Of a stretch of DNA of 64,000 nt, positions 24,660 to 32,838 are shown one piece after another. Source of the DNA: Paenibacillus sp. IHBB 10380 (GTDB lineage: Bacteria; Bacillota; Bacilli; Paenibacillales; Paenibacillaceae). The position numbers and the translations under genes are program-made. The notes below the pieces were generated by a model. The model was not told the DNA's origin and did not search any database. It saw only the letters and a program-made list of their open reading frames with translations. The stretch is from positions 3,720,001-3,784,000 of the forward strand of contig NZ_CP010976.1 in the NCBI RefSeq assembly GCF_000949425.1, given 5' to 3'. Positions within the stretch are counted from its first letter, which is position 1. Each line of letters opens with the position of its first letter.

Positions 24660-26122
24660 TCTTCATCAGCTACTTTTGGGATAGATGTTTGACCAGTAAC
24701 ACCCAAGCTAGGGTAATCATCCATGACCGACTCTTGATCTTTCTTTTTGCGATCTAACTCAGCTTGTGTATCGGTTGTCCATGGATGATTAGCAACGATG
24801 GTTTCATCTGAAAGTATCCCTACACTATCTTTAGCATTTTTCACAGCCTCAGTTTCATTGATCAAGATATCCCTATTAAATAGGATGTCTACGCTAATAT
24901 CTGAGTAGTCAACCTTAGTAGTATTAAATAAGTGTTGATCAATAAACCATATCAACTGCTCTAATCCGGCTTGGAACTCACTTTCTATATCATTAGCATC
25001 TAAGTCTAGATCCCCATAACTGAAGCGAATGGCCGTGCCTGATTTATCCTGAGCAAAGTCCTCTGATTGTGTATCTAGCCCACGCCCAAACTCATAGATG
25101 CTTTTACGCAACATACCTACATGAGTCTTAAAGGCTTCAGTGTCGATATCAAGGCTGAGTGTGTCTACGTCTCCATCACCACTAACTTTAATAGCTCGAT
25201 ACAGCGATACATTCTTCCGGAACTCTCCTAAGTTAGCACCATCATAGTTTTTTAACACAAAGATATCCTCAGGCAAATCCTCGATGTTATCGGCATTTCC
25301 TGACATGGTTTTATCGTAGTTATCTACTAATGACTTCACCACTTGCACTAGGGGCATTTCCAAGTCGTTGTATTTAAACGGTATGAAGGGTATCTGTTCC
25401 CAATTCAAAGGTTGTTCAACACCTTCTCCCACAACGGCGAAATGGCTTGTATCTGCACCTACATCTTCATCAGGGATGAGCTGACCTGTAACGCGCGGAT
25501 CTATCTTGTATCTCTTTACGCCTTCCAGACTCCAGAACTCAACCTTGGTAATCGTGATTTTATTCTTAGCCTCATAGACTTCAACCTCGTAGAACCTTAT
25601 GATTGCGTCCAATTCTGTGTGTGCTGCATCCTTCCACAATGGCACAACTTCCTCAGATGGTATGAGCTTAAAAGAAAGCTCCCCTTTATCGTTGTAATAT
25701 ACCTGAATCCACCCGATGCCTTTATTGATGGCATTCCTGCCTACATTACGTAGTAGTCGCTTGAATGATTTACCTAGATAGCCCTCTAATGCTGTCTTAT
25801 AGGCTTCATTTCCATCCGCTTGAATGCCGAACGGTTTAGATAGTAGATAGCCTACCTTTTGATCAACTAACTTACGGACATAGCCGTGCACTAGTTTGTT
25901 ATTAGCTAGGTGAGGCACTTCCACTATGCGACCACCTTCGCCTATCCCTGTTCTGCGCTTCTCTAAAATATCGTGGTCCAGCCCATAATACTCTTGTCCG
26001 ATAAGCATTAACTTACGACGATTCGAACCTTTGAAATCATTCATTTCCTGAGTAATGATCTCCCGCAATGTCATTGGTGCATTGTCATCTAGATTACGAA
26101 TAATATCCTGTGTTGTATTCAA
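24656..26122 (-). CDS. portal protein (SPP1 gp6 type)
   Basis: 488 residues, TTG start with AGGAGG about 8 nt upstream. VPHLANNKLVHGYVRKLVDQ, then KVGYLLSKPFGIQ, and the central region with NADNIEDLPEDIFVLKNYDG and the later SGTAIRFSYGDLDLDAND belong to the Phage_prot_Gp6 (SPP1) portal family. It forms the dodecameric DNA channel at the capsid vertex. Confidence 0.92.
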   Translation of the reverse strand: MNTTQDIIRNLDDNAPMTLREIITQEMNDFKGSNRRKLMLIGQEYYGLDHDILEKRRTGIGEGGRIVEVPHLANNKLVHGYVRKLVDQKVGYLLSKPFGIQADGNEAYKTALEGYLGKSFKRLLRNVGRNAINKGIGWIQVYYNDKGELSFKLIPSEEVVPLWKDAAHTELDAIIRFYEVEVYEAKNKITITKVEFWSLEGVKRYKIDPRVTGQLIPDEDVGADTSHFAVVGEGVEQPLNWEQIPFIPFKYNDLEMPLVQVVKSLVDNYDKTMSGNADNIEDLPEDIFVLKNYDGANLGEFRKNVSLYRAIKVSGDGDVDTLSLDIDTEAFKTHVGMLRKSIYEFGRGLDTQSEDFAQDKSGTAIRFSYGDLDLDANDIESEFQAGLEQLIWFIDQHLFNTTKVDYSDISVDILFNRDILINETEAVKNAKDSVGILSDETIVANHPWTTDTQAELDRKKKDQESVMDDYPSLGVTGQTSIPKVADEE

Positions 26123-26137
26123 ATTTTAGCCTCCTAT

Positions 26138-27412
26138 CTAATCGAATGAGAATGTTGCTTCACGGAATAGAATTGTATTAACGAAATAACGATCACCATC
26201 CATTTGGTGGTCGTTTTCCTTTAACGGTTTGTCCTCGCCACGATCCGCTGCCTTGTCGTCCCAGACATAGGAATTGTACTCACGAAACGTTTCTGTGCAG
26301 CAATCGTTATACATAATCATTTCTTGATTTAGTGCGGTAGCCACATTACGTATTCCGTCAATAACATCATTGTTTGCCTTAATAACACGAAACTTTGCAC
26401 GTTTTTTTATTGTGGCAATAAAAGAAGCAGCTGAAGGGTCAACAATCACACCTTTCACTGCTTTATTTCCAATAAAATCTATGAGATCGTCATAATATTC
26501 CTCATCCGTCTTTTGTTTGCCTTTAGAACGTCCGTCATAGTGGTACTCCTTTGCCTTGTACCATACGCCCTTATGAATACCCCACAGTCCAAACGTAGTG
26601 GGATTCTGCGTGCCATAGTCACAACTGATGTAGTATTGAGAATATGGCCGATCGATAGTCGGTTTTATGTGCTTGTCACTATCGAACATGTCATAGATGA
26701 CACCTTCAGCCATTACCCAAAGTCCAAGGATGTAACGTTTAAAGAACACGCCTGAAAACATACGCTTGAATCGCTCTTTGACTCTATCAGACAATGACAA
26801 ATTGTCCTCCAATGTAAAATGCAGGACATATGCTTTCTTCTGTTTATGTTTATCAATAAACTCTTTCTTAAACCAGTGATATGGTCCTTCTGGGTTGCAG
26901 TTAAAGAATTGTTTTGCTCCATTACCATCAGTCTCAGCCGAACACCGACCAATTGCCTGATCAACAAACGATCGAGGAAATAACGCTACCTCATCCAGGT
27001 ATGCACCTGCTGCTGTTAAGCCTTGCAGTGTATCTTGACTAGACTCATTGTTTGCCCCAAATAGATAATAAGTGTTTGTGCCAATAACAACATGGGGATT
27101 TTCCGACCTATGATAGTAATAATCTATGTCTTTAGCTGTCAGTATCTTAAACATTGGCTCTAGTACGTTACGTTTCAGCGCACCCATTGATTTACCTGCG
27201 AGGATAAAGTTCTGATCTCGATGTTTAGCTAACGACCAAGTTATGAACGAATCAATGCAAGCAATTGTCTTGCCTGATCTGATAGCTCCCTCAGCTATGA
27301 CCATATCATAATCCTTATAAGGGCTATCATTCGTCCACCACATAAGCAACTTCTTTTGTTTTAAGCTAAATGGCTTAAATTTAAATGAGGTGGTTCGCTT
27401 ACGTCTCTTCAT
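26138..27412 (-). CDS. terminase large subunit (PBSX family, XtmB-like)
   Basis: 424 residues. ATPase motif A is EGAIRSGKTIACIDSF (about residues 41-56), motif B GAYLDEVALFP (about 135-146), and the RNaseH-like nuclease begins YYISCDYGTQNPTTFGLWG (about 252-271). It translocates and cuts DNA into the procapsid. It overlaps the small subunit by 14 bp. Confidence 0.94.
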   Translation of the reverse strand: MKRRKRTTSFKFKPFSLKQKKLLMWWTNDSPYKDYDMVIAEGAIRSGKTIACIDSFITWSLAKHRDQNFILAGKSMGALKRNVLEPMFKILTAKDIDYYYHRSENPHVVIGTNTYYLFGANNESSQDTLQGLTAAGAYLDEVALFPRSFVDQAIGRCSAETDGNGAKQFFNCNPEGPYHWFKKEFIDKHKQKKAYVLHFTLEDNLSLSDRVKERFKRMFSGVFFKRYILGLWVMAEGVIYDMFDSDKHIKPTIDRPYSQYYISCDYGTQNPTTFGLWGIHKGVWYKAKEYHYDGRSKGKQKTDEEYYDDLIDFIGNKAVKGVIVDPSAASFIATIKKRAKFRVIKANNDVIDGIRNVATALNQEMIMYNDCCTETFREYNSYVWDDKAADRGEDKPLKENDHQMDGDRYFVNTILFREATFSFD

Positions 27413-28304
27413 CGTTGTTCACCTCATCTGCAAAGACTGCTGCAGCTTGGGCATTCAATGCATTTTCGTAATTGTTGCCCTGCTCATGCGGATCTACATC
27501 ATCTTCACCTCTTAATTCACGCAGCTCAAGCTTCAATTTATCAATACGAAGTTGTTTTTCCTCGTCGACGGCAATCAGCCTGTTCTTAAGTTCTATAGCC
27601 TTAATCTTCTGATTCTGAACACGAGTAAGAGCTTCCTCCAGCTTAATGATGTCGTCGATGGTCCTGTACTCAGTCTCTTCGACTTGTGTCTCTACCATCT
27701 CAGTCTTGGTGACTGGTACCGACTTTGTTATACCGGTCTTTTCGTCATGGACTGTCATGACATCCTTGATAGCCTTGAGTTCATTCAATACCCGACGTTG
27801 TCTCTCGGTTAGTCCATTCATGAGACGTTGGATCCGCTGCAGCATACGCCGTTCTCGAATAGTAAGAAGATAGATCGTTTCATCAGCTTGTTGAATCGGA
27901 TCAGTATCGATAAGCTCAATCAGGTCCTGCTCGTCCTCCTCTAATGCGTCCATCCAGATCGTTTCATACTCTCCAGTAGTGACAGCCTTCTTATTACCAA
28001 GAGGGCCACCCGATCCCCCCTTATTACCGATGGCATTCTGGTTTCCAGGCGGTGCGCCCCCACGATTTCCTACAGCGTTTGTGTTCCCTTTGGGAGCACC
28101 ACGTTTATGTGGAACGTTCCCTTTAGTCTCAAGTGGAGCGTTCCCTTTGAGATCGTCTTCCCATCGGTCCAGTGATTTCCACTTCCGGACCTTACTTTCC
28201 CCAACAGAAAGAGCAGCGGCGATGTCTTTAAGCTTCATCGTCCCGCTGCTCTCCAGCCACATCTTTTTAGCCTTGTCCCGTTCAGGACTTCGTTCTCTGG
28301 CCAT
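27399..28304 (-). CDS. terminase small subunit (XtmA-like)
   Basis: 301 residues from ATG 28304; the frame is open further upstream through a GGGGGTGGTG stretch that is better read as the ribosome site. N-terminal HTH (MKLKDIAAALSVGESKVRKW), a Gly/Asn/Pro-rich linker with repeated RGAPKGNTNAVGNRGGAPP pattern, and a long coiled coil. This matches the PBSX XtmA layout. It binds the packaging start site. Confidence 0.88.
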   Translation of the reverse strand: MARERSPERDKAKKMWLESSGTMKLKDIAAALSVGESKVRKWKSLDRWEDDLKGNAPLETKGNVPHKRGAPKGNTNAVGNRGGAPPGNQNAIGNKGGSGGPLGNKKAVTTGEYETIWMDALEEDEQDLIELIDTDPIQQADETIYLLTIRERRMLQRIQRLMNGLTERQRRVLNELKAIKDVMTVHDEKTGITKSVPVTKTEMVETQVEETEYRTIDDIIKLEEALTRVQNQKIKAIELKNRLIAVDEEKQLRIDKLKLELRELRGEDDVDPHEQGNNYENALNAQAAAVFADEVNNDEET

Positions 28305-28585
28305 GTTACATTTCACCACCCCCAAATTCTTCGAAAAGTGAAACTATTTGAATTATTATGCGTAAATATATGTGTAAGAGGAAGGGGTCGATTATTTTGG
28401 GCAAACTTTTGACCGTCTCTCACCTCCAACAATTTTACTCGCTACTGCGAGTTGCGATCTTTCAAGAGAGATATTGACCGTTTTGACCATGTTAGGTCAG
28501 AAAAACATTTGAAAGAGGGGCTAAATCGGCGACGATTAGTTCTCGGAGGTTACTTCTATTAATATAGGCCAAATTGGCCTTTTTT
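28305..28585. other. 281-bp gap upstream of terS: possible packaging site with TTGACC repeats
   Basis: No gene fits. It contains TTTGACCGT (28408), TTGACCG (28474), TTGACC (28483) and the inverted GGTCAG (28495), plus a small CTCGC/GCGAG hairpin (28439-28452). Repeats beside the terminase small subunit gene are where pac or cos sites are often found. A plus-strand terminator ends the gap. Confidence 0.4.
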
Positions 28586-28588
28586 TTA
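28567..28588 (+). terminator. intrinsic terminator, plus strand
   Basis: GGCC-AAATT-GGCC followed by eight T. It reads opposite to the surrounding genes, so it either stops an unknown plus-strand transcript or protects the late operon from convergent transcription. Confidence 0.65.
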
Positions 28589-28801
28589 TATTTCATCCTT
28601 CTGCAATTCGATATCTATTTCAATCAATTTCTTCAGGTCATCCACCGTCTTGATCTCAATCCGTCCATCCTGAAAGTCCTTGACCCACTTGGCTATTCCA
28701 GCCTTAACGATCTTCCGATACTGTGCTTTTGACTCCAGGATACCGGCCATGATTTCAAGCTCATGCTGCAACATTAAATTATTTTCATCTGGTGTTCCCA
28801 T
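28586..28801 (-). CDS. small helical phage protein upstream of terminase, unknown
   Basis: 71 residues, ATG with GAGGG upstream. Fully helical and charged: ELEIMAGILESKAQYRKIVK and VDDLKKLIEIDIELQKD. No domain recognised. It sits between the structured element at 28838-28936 and the terminase genes. Confidence 0.55.
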   Translation of the reverse strand: MGTPDENNLMLQHELEIMAGILESKAQYRKIVKAGIAKWVKDFQDGRIEIKTVDDLKKLIEIDIELQKDEI

Positions 28802-28837
28802 TTACGTATCCCTCAGCTTTCCGTTATGATGGAATGC

Positions 28838-28936
28838 GAGATAGCGGATCTCTGCAAAATGCCACGCGTGGCGCGCCGCTATCTCAGCCGGGGGATACCC
28901 TGGGTGATTCGGAGGACGTTAACGCGTCCTCCTTTT
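28838..28936 (+). ncRNA. candidate structured plus-strand RNA or packaging-site element
   Basis: GAGATAGCGG (28838-28847) pairs with CCGCTATCTC (28876-28885), enclosing the 12-bp palindrome GCCACGCGTGGC (28861-28872). It is followed by a GGAGGACG/CGTCCTCC hairpin (28911-28932) with TTTTAATTT on the plus strand only, as for a terminator. There is no open frame here. It could be a short plus-strand RNA antisense to the late leader, or a DNA site read by the terminase. Confidence 0.4.
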
Positions 28937-28956
28937 AATTTGTCTGGGTATAAGAA

Positions 28957-28978
28957 AACCGCCCCATATCAGGCGGTT
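28957..28978 (-). terminator. intrinsic terminator for leftward transcription
   Basis: AACCGCC (28957-28963) pairs with GGCGGTT (28972-28978); the minus strand continues TTTTC. It directly precedes the left boundary of the phosphotransferase cassette, so the cassette seems to have entered next to a pre-existing terminator. Confidence 0.65.
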
Positions 28979-28984
28979 GATTCT

Positions 28985-29994
28985 AAACTATCGTTCCTCG
29001 TTAGTGGAGCAAGACATCTATCTATAATCTTTAATTCCATTTTCAAAGGCTTGCCTATCGTTATTCTCAAACCCATGTAGTGCTTCTTGCAATGCAAATG
29101 TACTTTTATAAAATTTCACACGCTCAAAAATTTCAGTTCCGTTGGGATATAGGTTAATGCACATATTGAAAAAATCTTCACCGTAGCTGGAAAATATTCC
29201 AGCAAAGTCATACGCTGGGTCTCCTAAACCAGAACCACCAAAATCTATTATCCCTGAAATCATACTTGTTTCTGGATTCCATAAGATGTTAGATGCTCCG
29301 AAATCTCCGTGTAAAAGCGTTATATTTAAATTTGAGAATGCTTCCCCTTTTAGAAACGTTTCAAAAGATTGTGATATTTCATTTTGAGCGTCTTTTCTGA
29401 TAAAAGGAAATAATTTATTTTGAATCTTATCATACAGGTTATACATCTCTTCACGAGGATTACGAACCTTTAGATTCAAATCTCGACTTGCTTTTTCTCC
29501 TGGAATAGAATGGAGTTCTACAAGAAAAGAAACAAGTTGTTTTGCCAACCCTTTAACCAATTCAACACTCTTAACACCTGTTAAACTTTCCTTCCACAAA
29601 GGAACACCATCTATTAGGTTATAGCCAGTGAAGACCTTACCTGGTTCTAACTCTTCAAAAGACTGATAAATTGGATTCGGAATAGAAGTGGAGACGATAC
29701 CTTTAATGTATTTCAAAATTTCCGTCTCTCTTCTTAATTGAATTATTCCATTTTTATATTTCGGAAATCTAAATACCAAAGATTTATTAACAATTAACAC
29801 ATCATTGTTTTGTCCAATGTCATTAAGATAATAGTCTTCAATGCATAGGTCAGGATAAACCCCTTTAATGATTTCAATAAATTTATTCATAAAAAAACTC
29901 CCTTTAATGGTTATTTCTATTGGTCGAATTCTACATTTCCTGTCCAAACCCTTCTTTCTGATTTCTTCACTAAACTGCCCGTTAGCTTAATAAG
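28985..29994. mobile_element. putative gene cassette 2 (phosphotransferase) with conserved boundary motifs
   Basis: Left boundary AAACTATCGTTCCTCGTTAG (28985-29004); right boundary AAACTGCCCGTTAGCTTAAT (29972-29991). These are the same two motifs that bound the GNAT gene at 4241-4930. The two boundaries share AAACT and C-CGTTAG in direct orientation. The enclosed DNA is one gene with its ribosome site. Neighbouring phage genes lie outside. Confidence 0.5.
29018..29890 (-). CDS. aminoglycoside/choline phosphotransferase-family kinase (APH(2'')-like)
   Basis: 290 residues from the ATG at 29890 (AAAGGGAG upstream). The catalytic loop TLLHGDFGASNILWNPE carries the Asp and Asn of the HGDxxxxN motif, and GIIDFGGSGLGDPAYDFA is the metal-binding DFG-like segment. 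The N-lobe has VFRFPKYKNGIIQLRRETEI. Most similar in pattern to APH(2'')-type enzymes that phosphorylate aminoglycosides; real resistance cannot be claimed from sequence. It is bounded by cassette-like repeats. Confidence 0.82.
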   Translation of the reverse strand: MNKFIEIIKGVYPDLCIEDYYLNDIGQNNDVLIVNKSLVFRFPKYKNGIIQLRRETEILKYIKGIVSTSIPNPIYQSFEELEPGKVFTGYNLIDGVPLWKESLTGVKSVELVKGLAKQLVSFLVELHSIPGEKASRDLNLKVRNPREEMYNLYDKIQNKLFPFIRKDAQNEISQSFETFLKGEAFSNLNITLLHGDFGASNILWNPETSMISGIIDFGGSGLGDPAYDFAGIFSSYGEDFFNMCINLYPNGTEIFERVKFYKSTFALQEALHGFENNDRQAFENGIKDYR

Positions 29995-30023
29995 AAAATA
30001 AACAACAAAACTTAAGCCTATTT

Positions 30024-31322
30024 TTAAGCTACGGGATCAGCATGATGAATCAGAACTGGATCAACACCGGTGGCTTCCTGGTATCGCTTTTTAATGACAT
30101 CACAGAAGATCGGATCCAGTTCCATTGTCCGGCATGTCCGACCAAGCTGGTCACAAGTCATTAGAGTGGATCCACTACCACCGAAGAAATCTAGAACCTC
30201 ATCGCCTTGCTTGCTGCTGTTCCTAATTGGAATAGCTAGGAGCTCTAGTGGCTTCTGTGTAGGATGCACGTATTTACTAACGTCACCTTTTGAAACCTCC
30301 CAAATCGTCTCAGGCAACTGCTCCTCCATTGGTAAACCAGACTTCCAAACTGTAGTCTGACAACGATCGCCATACCAAGCAGGAGCCTTCCCTTTAATAT
30401 GTGCATAAAACACTGGCTCATGTTTGAAGCGATACTGTGCCCATCCGAACGTGGCCGCATTCTTTACCCAAATGCACTGGCAGCGAGCGATAATACCTGC
30501 AGCGTTCATAGCTTCCTCAAACTCCCGTTGATAGGATGAGGGATGAAAGACATATATAGCTGCAGTCGGATCCATGACAGCAGCATATCGCTCGAAGACT
30601 GCATGCAAAAAGCCCACAAATTCCTCTGCAGGCATATCATCGTTTATTATGGAGCTGCGACCGTCGGCTGATAAACGAGCAGAACTGCTTTCTACTGCTA
30701 CATTGTAAGGCGGGTCCGTTACAACCAGTGCCGTCTTCTTACCGTCCATAAGCCGGTTAACATCTTCCTCACTAGTAGAGTCACCACACATTAGGATATG
30801 TCGGCCAAGTTGCCACACATCACCACGTTGCGTCTCGGGTTCTTTGATGTTATCCAGGGCTTGCTGTACGTCGAAATCATCCTCAGTGACTGGTTTCTGT
30901 ATATCAGGAGTATCCGACAGGCTACTAATCAACTCTTCTATTTCCTCAAACTCAAATCCTGATAAAGAAATATCGGCTCCACTTACCTGCAGGTCATCCA
31001 ATAATCTGGCCAGTGCTTCATCATCCCAGCGACCAGAGACTTTATTTAGCGCAATGTTCAGTAGCTTCTCTTGTTGATCGTCTAAGTCCACAACGGATAC
31101 GTCAAGCTCTGTATGACCCAGCTCATTAACCATAATCTTATAACGTTGATGACCGCCAACCATATTCCCTGTACGTTCATTCCAAATGATCGGATCGATG
31201 TAACCGAATTGTTCAATGGATCTCTTTAATTTCTCATATTCGGGATCTCCTGGCTGAAGGTCAACACGAGGGTTATAAGTAGCTGCATTAATCTTATCGA
31301 TAGTAATAGTCCTGATGTCCAT
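30024..31322 (-). CDS. ParB-domain DNA methyltransferase (phage adenine/cytosine-N4 type)
   Basis: 432 residues, ATG with AAAGGAGTC upstream. Residues 1-110 are a ParB/Srx-like domain (YNPRVDLQPGDPEYEKL, GNMVGGHQRYKI). The methyltransferase follows: catalytic TDPPYNVAV (about 205) and the SAM-binding DFFGGSGSTLMTC (about 385), the order of beta-class amino-methylases. Phage enzymes of this type protect DNA from host restriction or regulate packaging. No cognate nuclease is adjacent. Confidence 0.9.
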   Translation of the reverse strand: MDIRTITIDKINAATYNPRVDLQPGDPEYEKLKRSIEQFGYIDPIIWNERTGNMVGGHQRYKIMVNELGHTELDVSVVDLDDQQEKLLNIALNKVSGRWDDEALARLLDDLQVSGADISLSGFEFEEIEELISSLSDTPDIQKPVTEDDFDVQQALDNIKEPETQRGDVWQLGRHILMCGDSTSEEDVNRLMDGKKTALVVTDPPYNVAVESSSARLSADGRSSIINDDMPAEEFVGFLHAVFERYAAVMDPTAAIYVFHPSSYQREFEEAMNAAGIIARCQCIWVKNAATFGWAQYRFKHEPVFYAHIKGKAPAWYGDRCQTTVWKSGLPMEEQLPETIWEVSKGDVSKYVHPTQKPLELLAIPIRNSSKQGDEVLDFFGGSGSTLMTCDQLGRTCRTMELDPIFCDVIKKRYQEATGVDPVLIHHADPVA

Positions 31323-31490
31323 ATTTATGACTCCTTTGAGTTAAGTTGGTTTTTCATATAGGTGAGACGAAAACAGACTCACACGCCAACGCAATGGCAC
31401 GTTCCTGACGTTTTCTATCCTTCGTCCAGTATTTATATAATAAGAACACACGCTCCTGAAATGAGCTTATACAGTGTCAAGAAGACAAAA

Positions 31491-31513
31491 GAAAAAGCAC
31501 CCGTTAAAGGTGC
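31491..31513 (-). terminator. intrinsic terminator
   Basis: GCACC (31497-31501) and GGTGC (31509-31513) pair; on the minus strand TTTTTCTTTT follows. It closes the 32536-31523 transcription unit. The remaining 168 bp to the methylase start hold no gene that I can support. Confidence 0.65.
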
Positions 31514-31522
31514 CACTTGTTT

Positions 31523-32134
31523 TCAAAAGGAATCTAATCCCTCTTTAACTATTTGAGCTCTTTCGTACCCAGCTATACGATGGATAATAATAACAAAATA
31601 GAAAATCAAAAGAACAAAAAGAAATACCATTTCGATAGCAGCGCCAATTATATTAATTTCCTTGCCTTCTGTGGGATATAAAGCAATTCCTAAAGATGGA
31701 AAAATAAATCCGGTCACAATCGCCATAGCTATCGAAACCACAGCCACAATAACTGGCAGCCCGTTTTTTCTTATTTCAACATCAGCGTTAACATATTTTT
31801 TTAATTTTAAGATTTCATCGTCTTCCAATCTCTCTTTTTTTAAAATATCAATTACTTGATTAAGATAATCCCATTGTGAAACTCTACGTTTCTTTTTTAA
31901 TAATTTCCCTCGATAAATTTCATAGATTCTATGGTCTTTATCTGGTGTCGCATCTTTATAAAACATCAGGTACATAGTAGCAAATGGACCACCAATAAAG
32001 CACCAGACAAACCTATGAAATCCTCTCATATTTTTCAATGAATAGATATAAATATTCGCTACACCTAGAAAACAATAAATAATATACGCCCAAATGTTAA
32101 TATCTATCTCCCCCCAAATAACATCTTTCGACAT
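31523..32134 (-). CDS. integral membrane protein, unknown
   Basis: 203 residues from ATG 32134, which overlaps the stop of the upstream microprotein (TGATG). About two helices at the N-terminus (IWAYIIYCFLGVANIYIYSL, FVWCFIGGPFATMYLMFY), a basic loop with KLLKKKRRVSQWDYLNQVID, and two helices near the end. No family recognised. Co-translated with a Cys-rich microprotein and an HTH gene. Confidence 0.6.
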   Translation of the reverse strand: MSKDVIWGEIDINIWAYIIYCFLGVANIYIYSLKNMRGFHRFVWCFIGGPFATMYLMFYKDATPDKDHRIYEIYRGKLLKKKRRVSQWDYLNQVIDILKKERLEDDEILKLKKYVNADVEIRKNGLPVIVAVVSIAMAIVTGFIFPSLGIALYPTEGKEINIIGAAIEMVFLFVLLIFYFVIIIHRIAGYERAQIVKEGLDSF

Positions 32135-32274
32135 CAGGAAGGATTCACCTTCTTCACACACTTCTGCCAACTGCAAAATTGCTTTGTTCCGGTCCATTCT
32201 CCCCAATAGCACCGCTGGCATTTCTTAGGCTGCTTAAAATCCGGTGGATCCTTAAGCCTCTTTAACTTCTTCAT
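32134..32274 (-). CDS. Cys-rich zinc-ribbon-like microprotein
   Basis: 46 residues: MKKLKRLKDPPDFKQPKKCQ, then RCYWGEWTGTKQFCSWQKC. The four Cys (CxxC...CxxxxC) with intervening Trp/Gly suggest a single zinc ribbon. GGAGG lies 7 nt before the ATG, its start is inside the end of the HTH gene, and its TGA shares a base with the next ATG. These couplings support it as a real gene. Confidence 0.7.
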   Translation of the reverse strand: MKKLKRLKDPPDFKQPKKCQRCYWGEWTGTKQFCSWQKCVKKVNPS

Positions 32275-32536
32275 CACTTTTCCTCCGTTTTAAAATTACC
32301 GCCTGTCCTTCACTCTCAGGAATTTGATCTAGCTTTTTATTCAGAGAGCGTTGGGTCTTGTAAAGAAGTGTCCTTGGTGTAGTCTTCAACGCCTTACATA
32401 CATCACCGATCTTCCTGCTATTACCTTCTTCCAGCAAATAAGCAAGTAATCGCTGCTCTTTCTTTGTAAGCCCATACGGATCTGTCAAAATCTCTGCAAC
32501 CTCAGTACAGGTCATTTCAACTTCTTCTAAAACCAC
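32252..32536 (-). CDS. phage helix-turn-helix regulator, sigma-like
   Basis: 94 residues from a GTG at 32536 that has AAGGAAGGTG 6 nt upstream; the frame extends further but without a site. LTKKEQRLLAYLLEEGNSRK, then IGDVCKALKTTPRTLLYKTQ is a tandem HTH resembling sigma region 4-like or LuxR-like C-terminal domains in small phage proteins. Confidence 0.65.
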   Translation of the reverse strand: MVLEEVEMTCTEVAEILTDPYGLTKKEQRLLAYLLEEGNSRKIGDVCKALKTTPRTLLYKTQRSLNKKLDQIPESEGQAVILKRRKSDEEVKEA

Positions 32537-32584
32537 TGTTATCACCTTCCTTAATAAAAATGAACAATAAAAAAGCCGCCCCAT

Positions 32585-32838
32585 TAGGAACGACTTCGTC
32601 TGAATATGTACGATATTTGTTAAAACAATTTCGATAATTGAAAATTACGATACGTTTCTAATGAATTGCGTCCGTATCGTCCGCAGCAAAAACGCTTTGC
32701 TCTTTGCTTTAAAGGCATACGTACTTTGTTACAAAGAAGGACAAGAACATTTTAACAAGCTTCTGAAACTTGAGTCAAACTAAGCATCGCTAGTTTTATG
32801 ACAGTTAGTTCGATCAATCGGCTTTTCTCTTAGAATCT
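32585..32838. other. 254-bp gap between membrane gene and HTH unit
   Basis: No gene is supported. It is AT-rich with several CGAT-containing short repeats (cgatatttg, cgataattg, cgatacg) and probably contains the promoter of the 32536-31523 unit, though no clear -35/-10 pair is seen. Confidence 0.4.
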
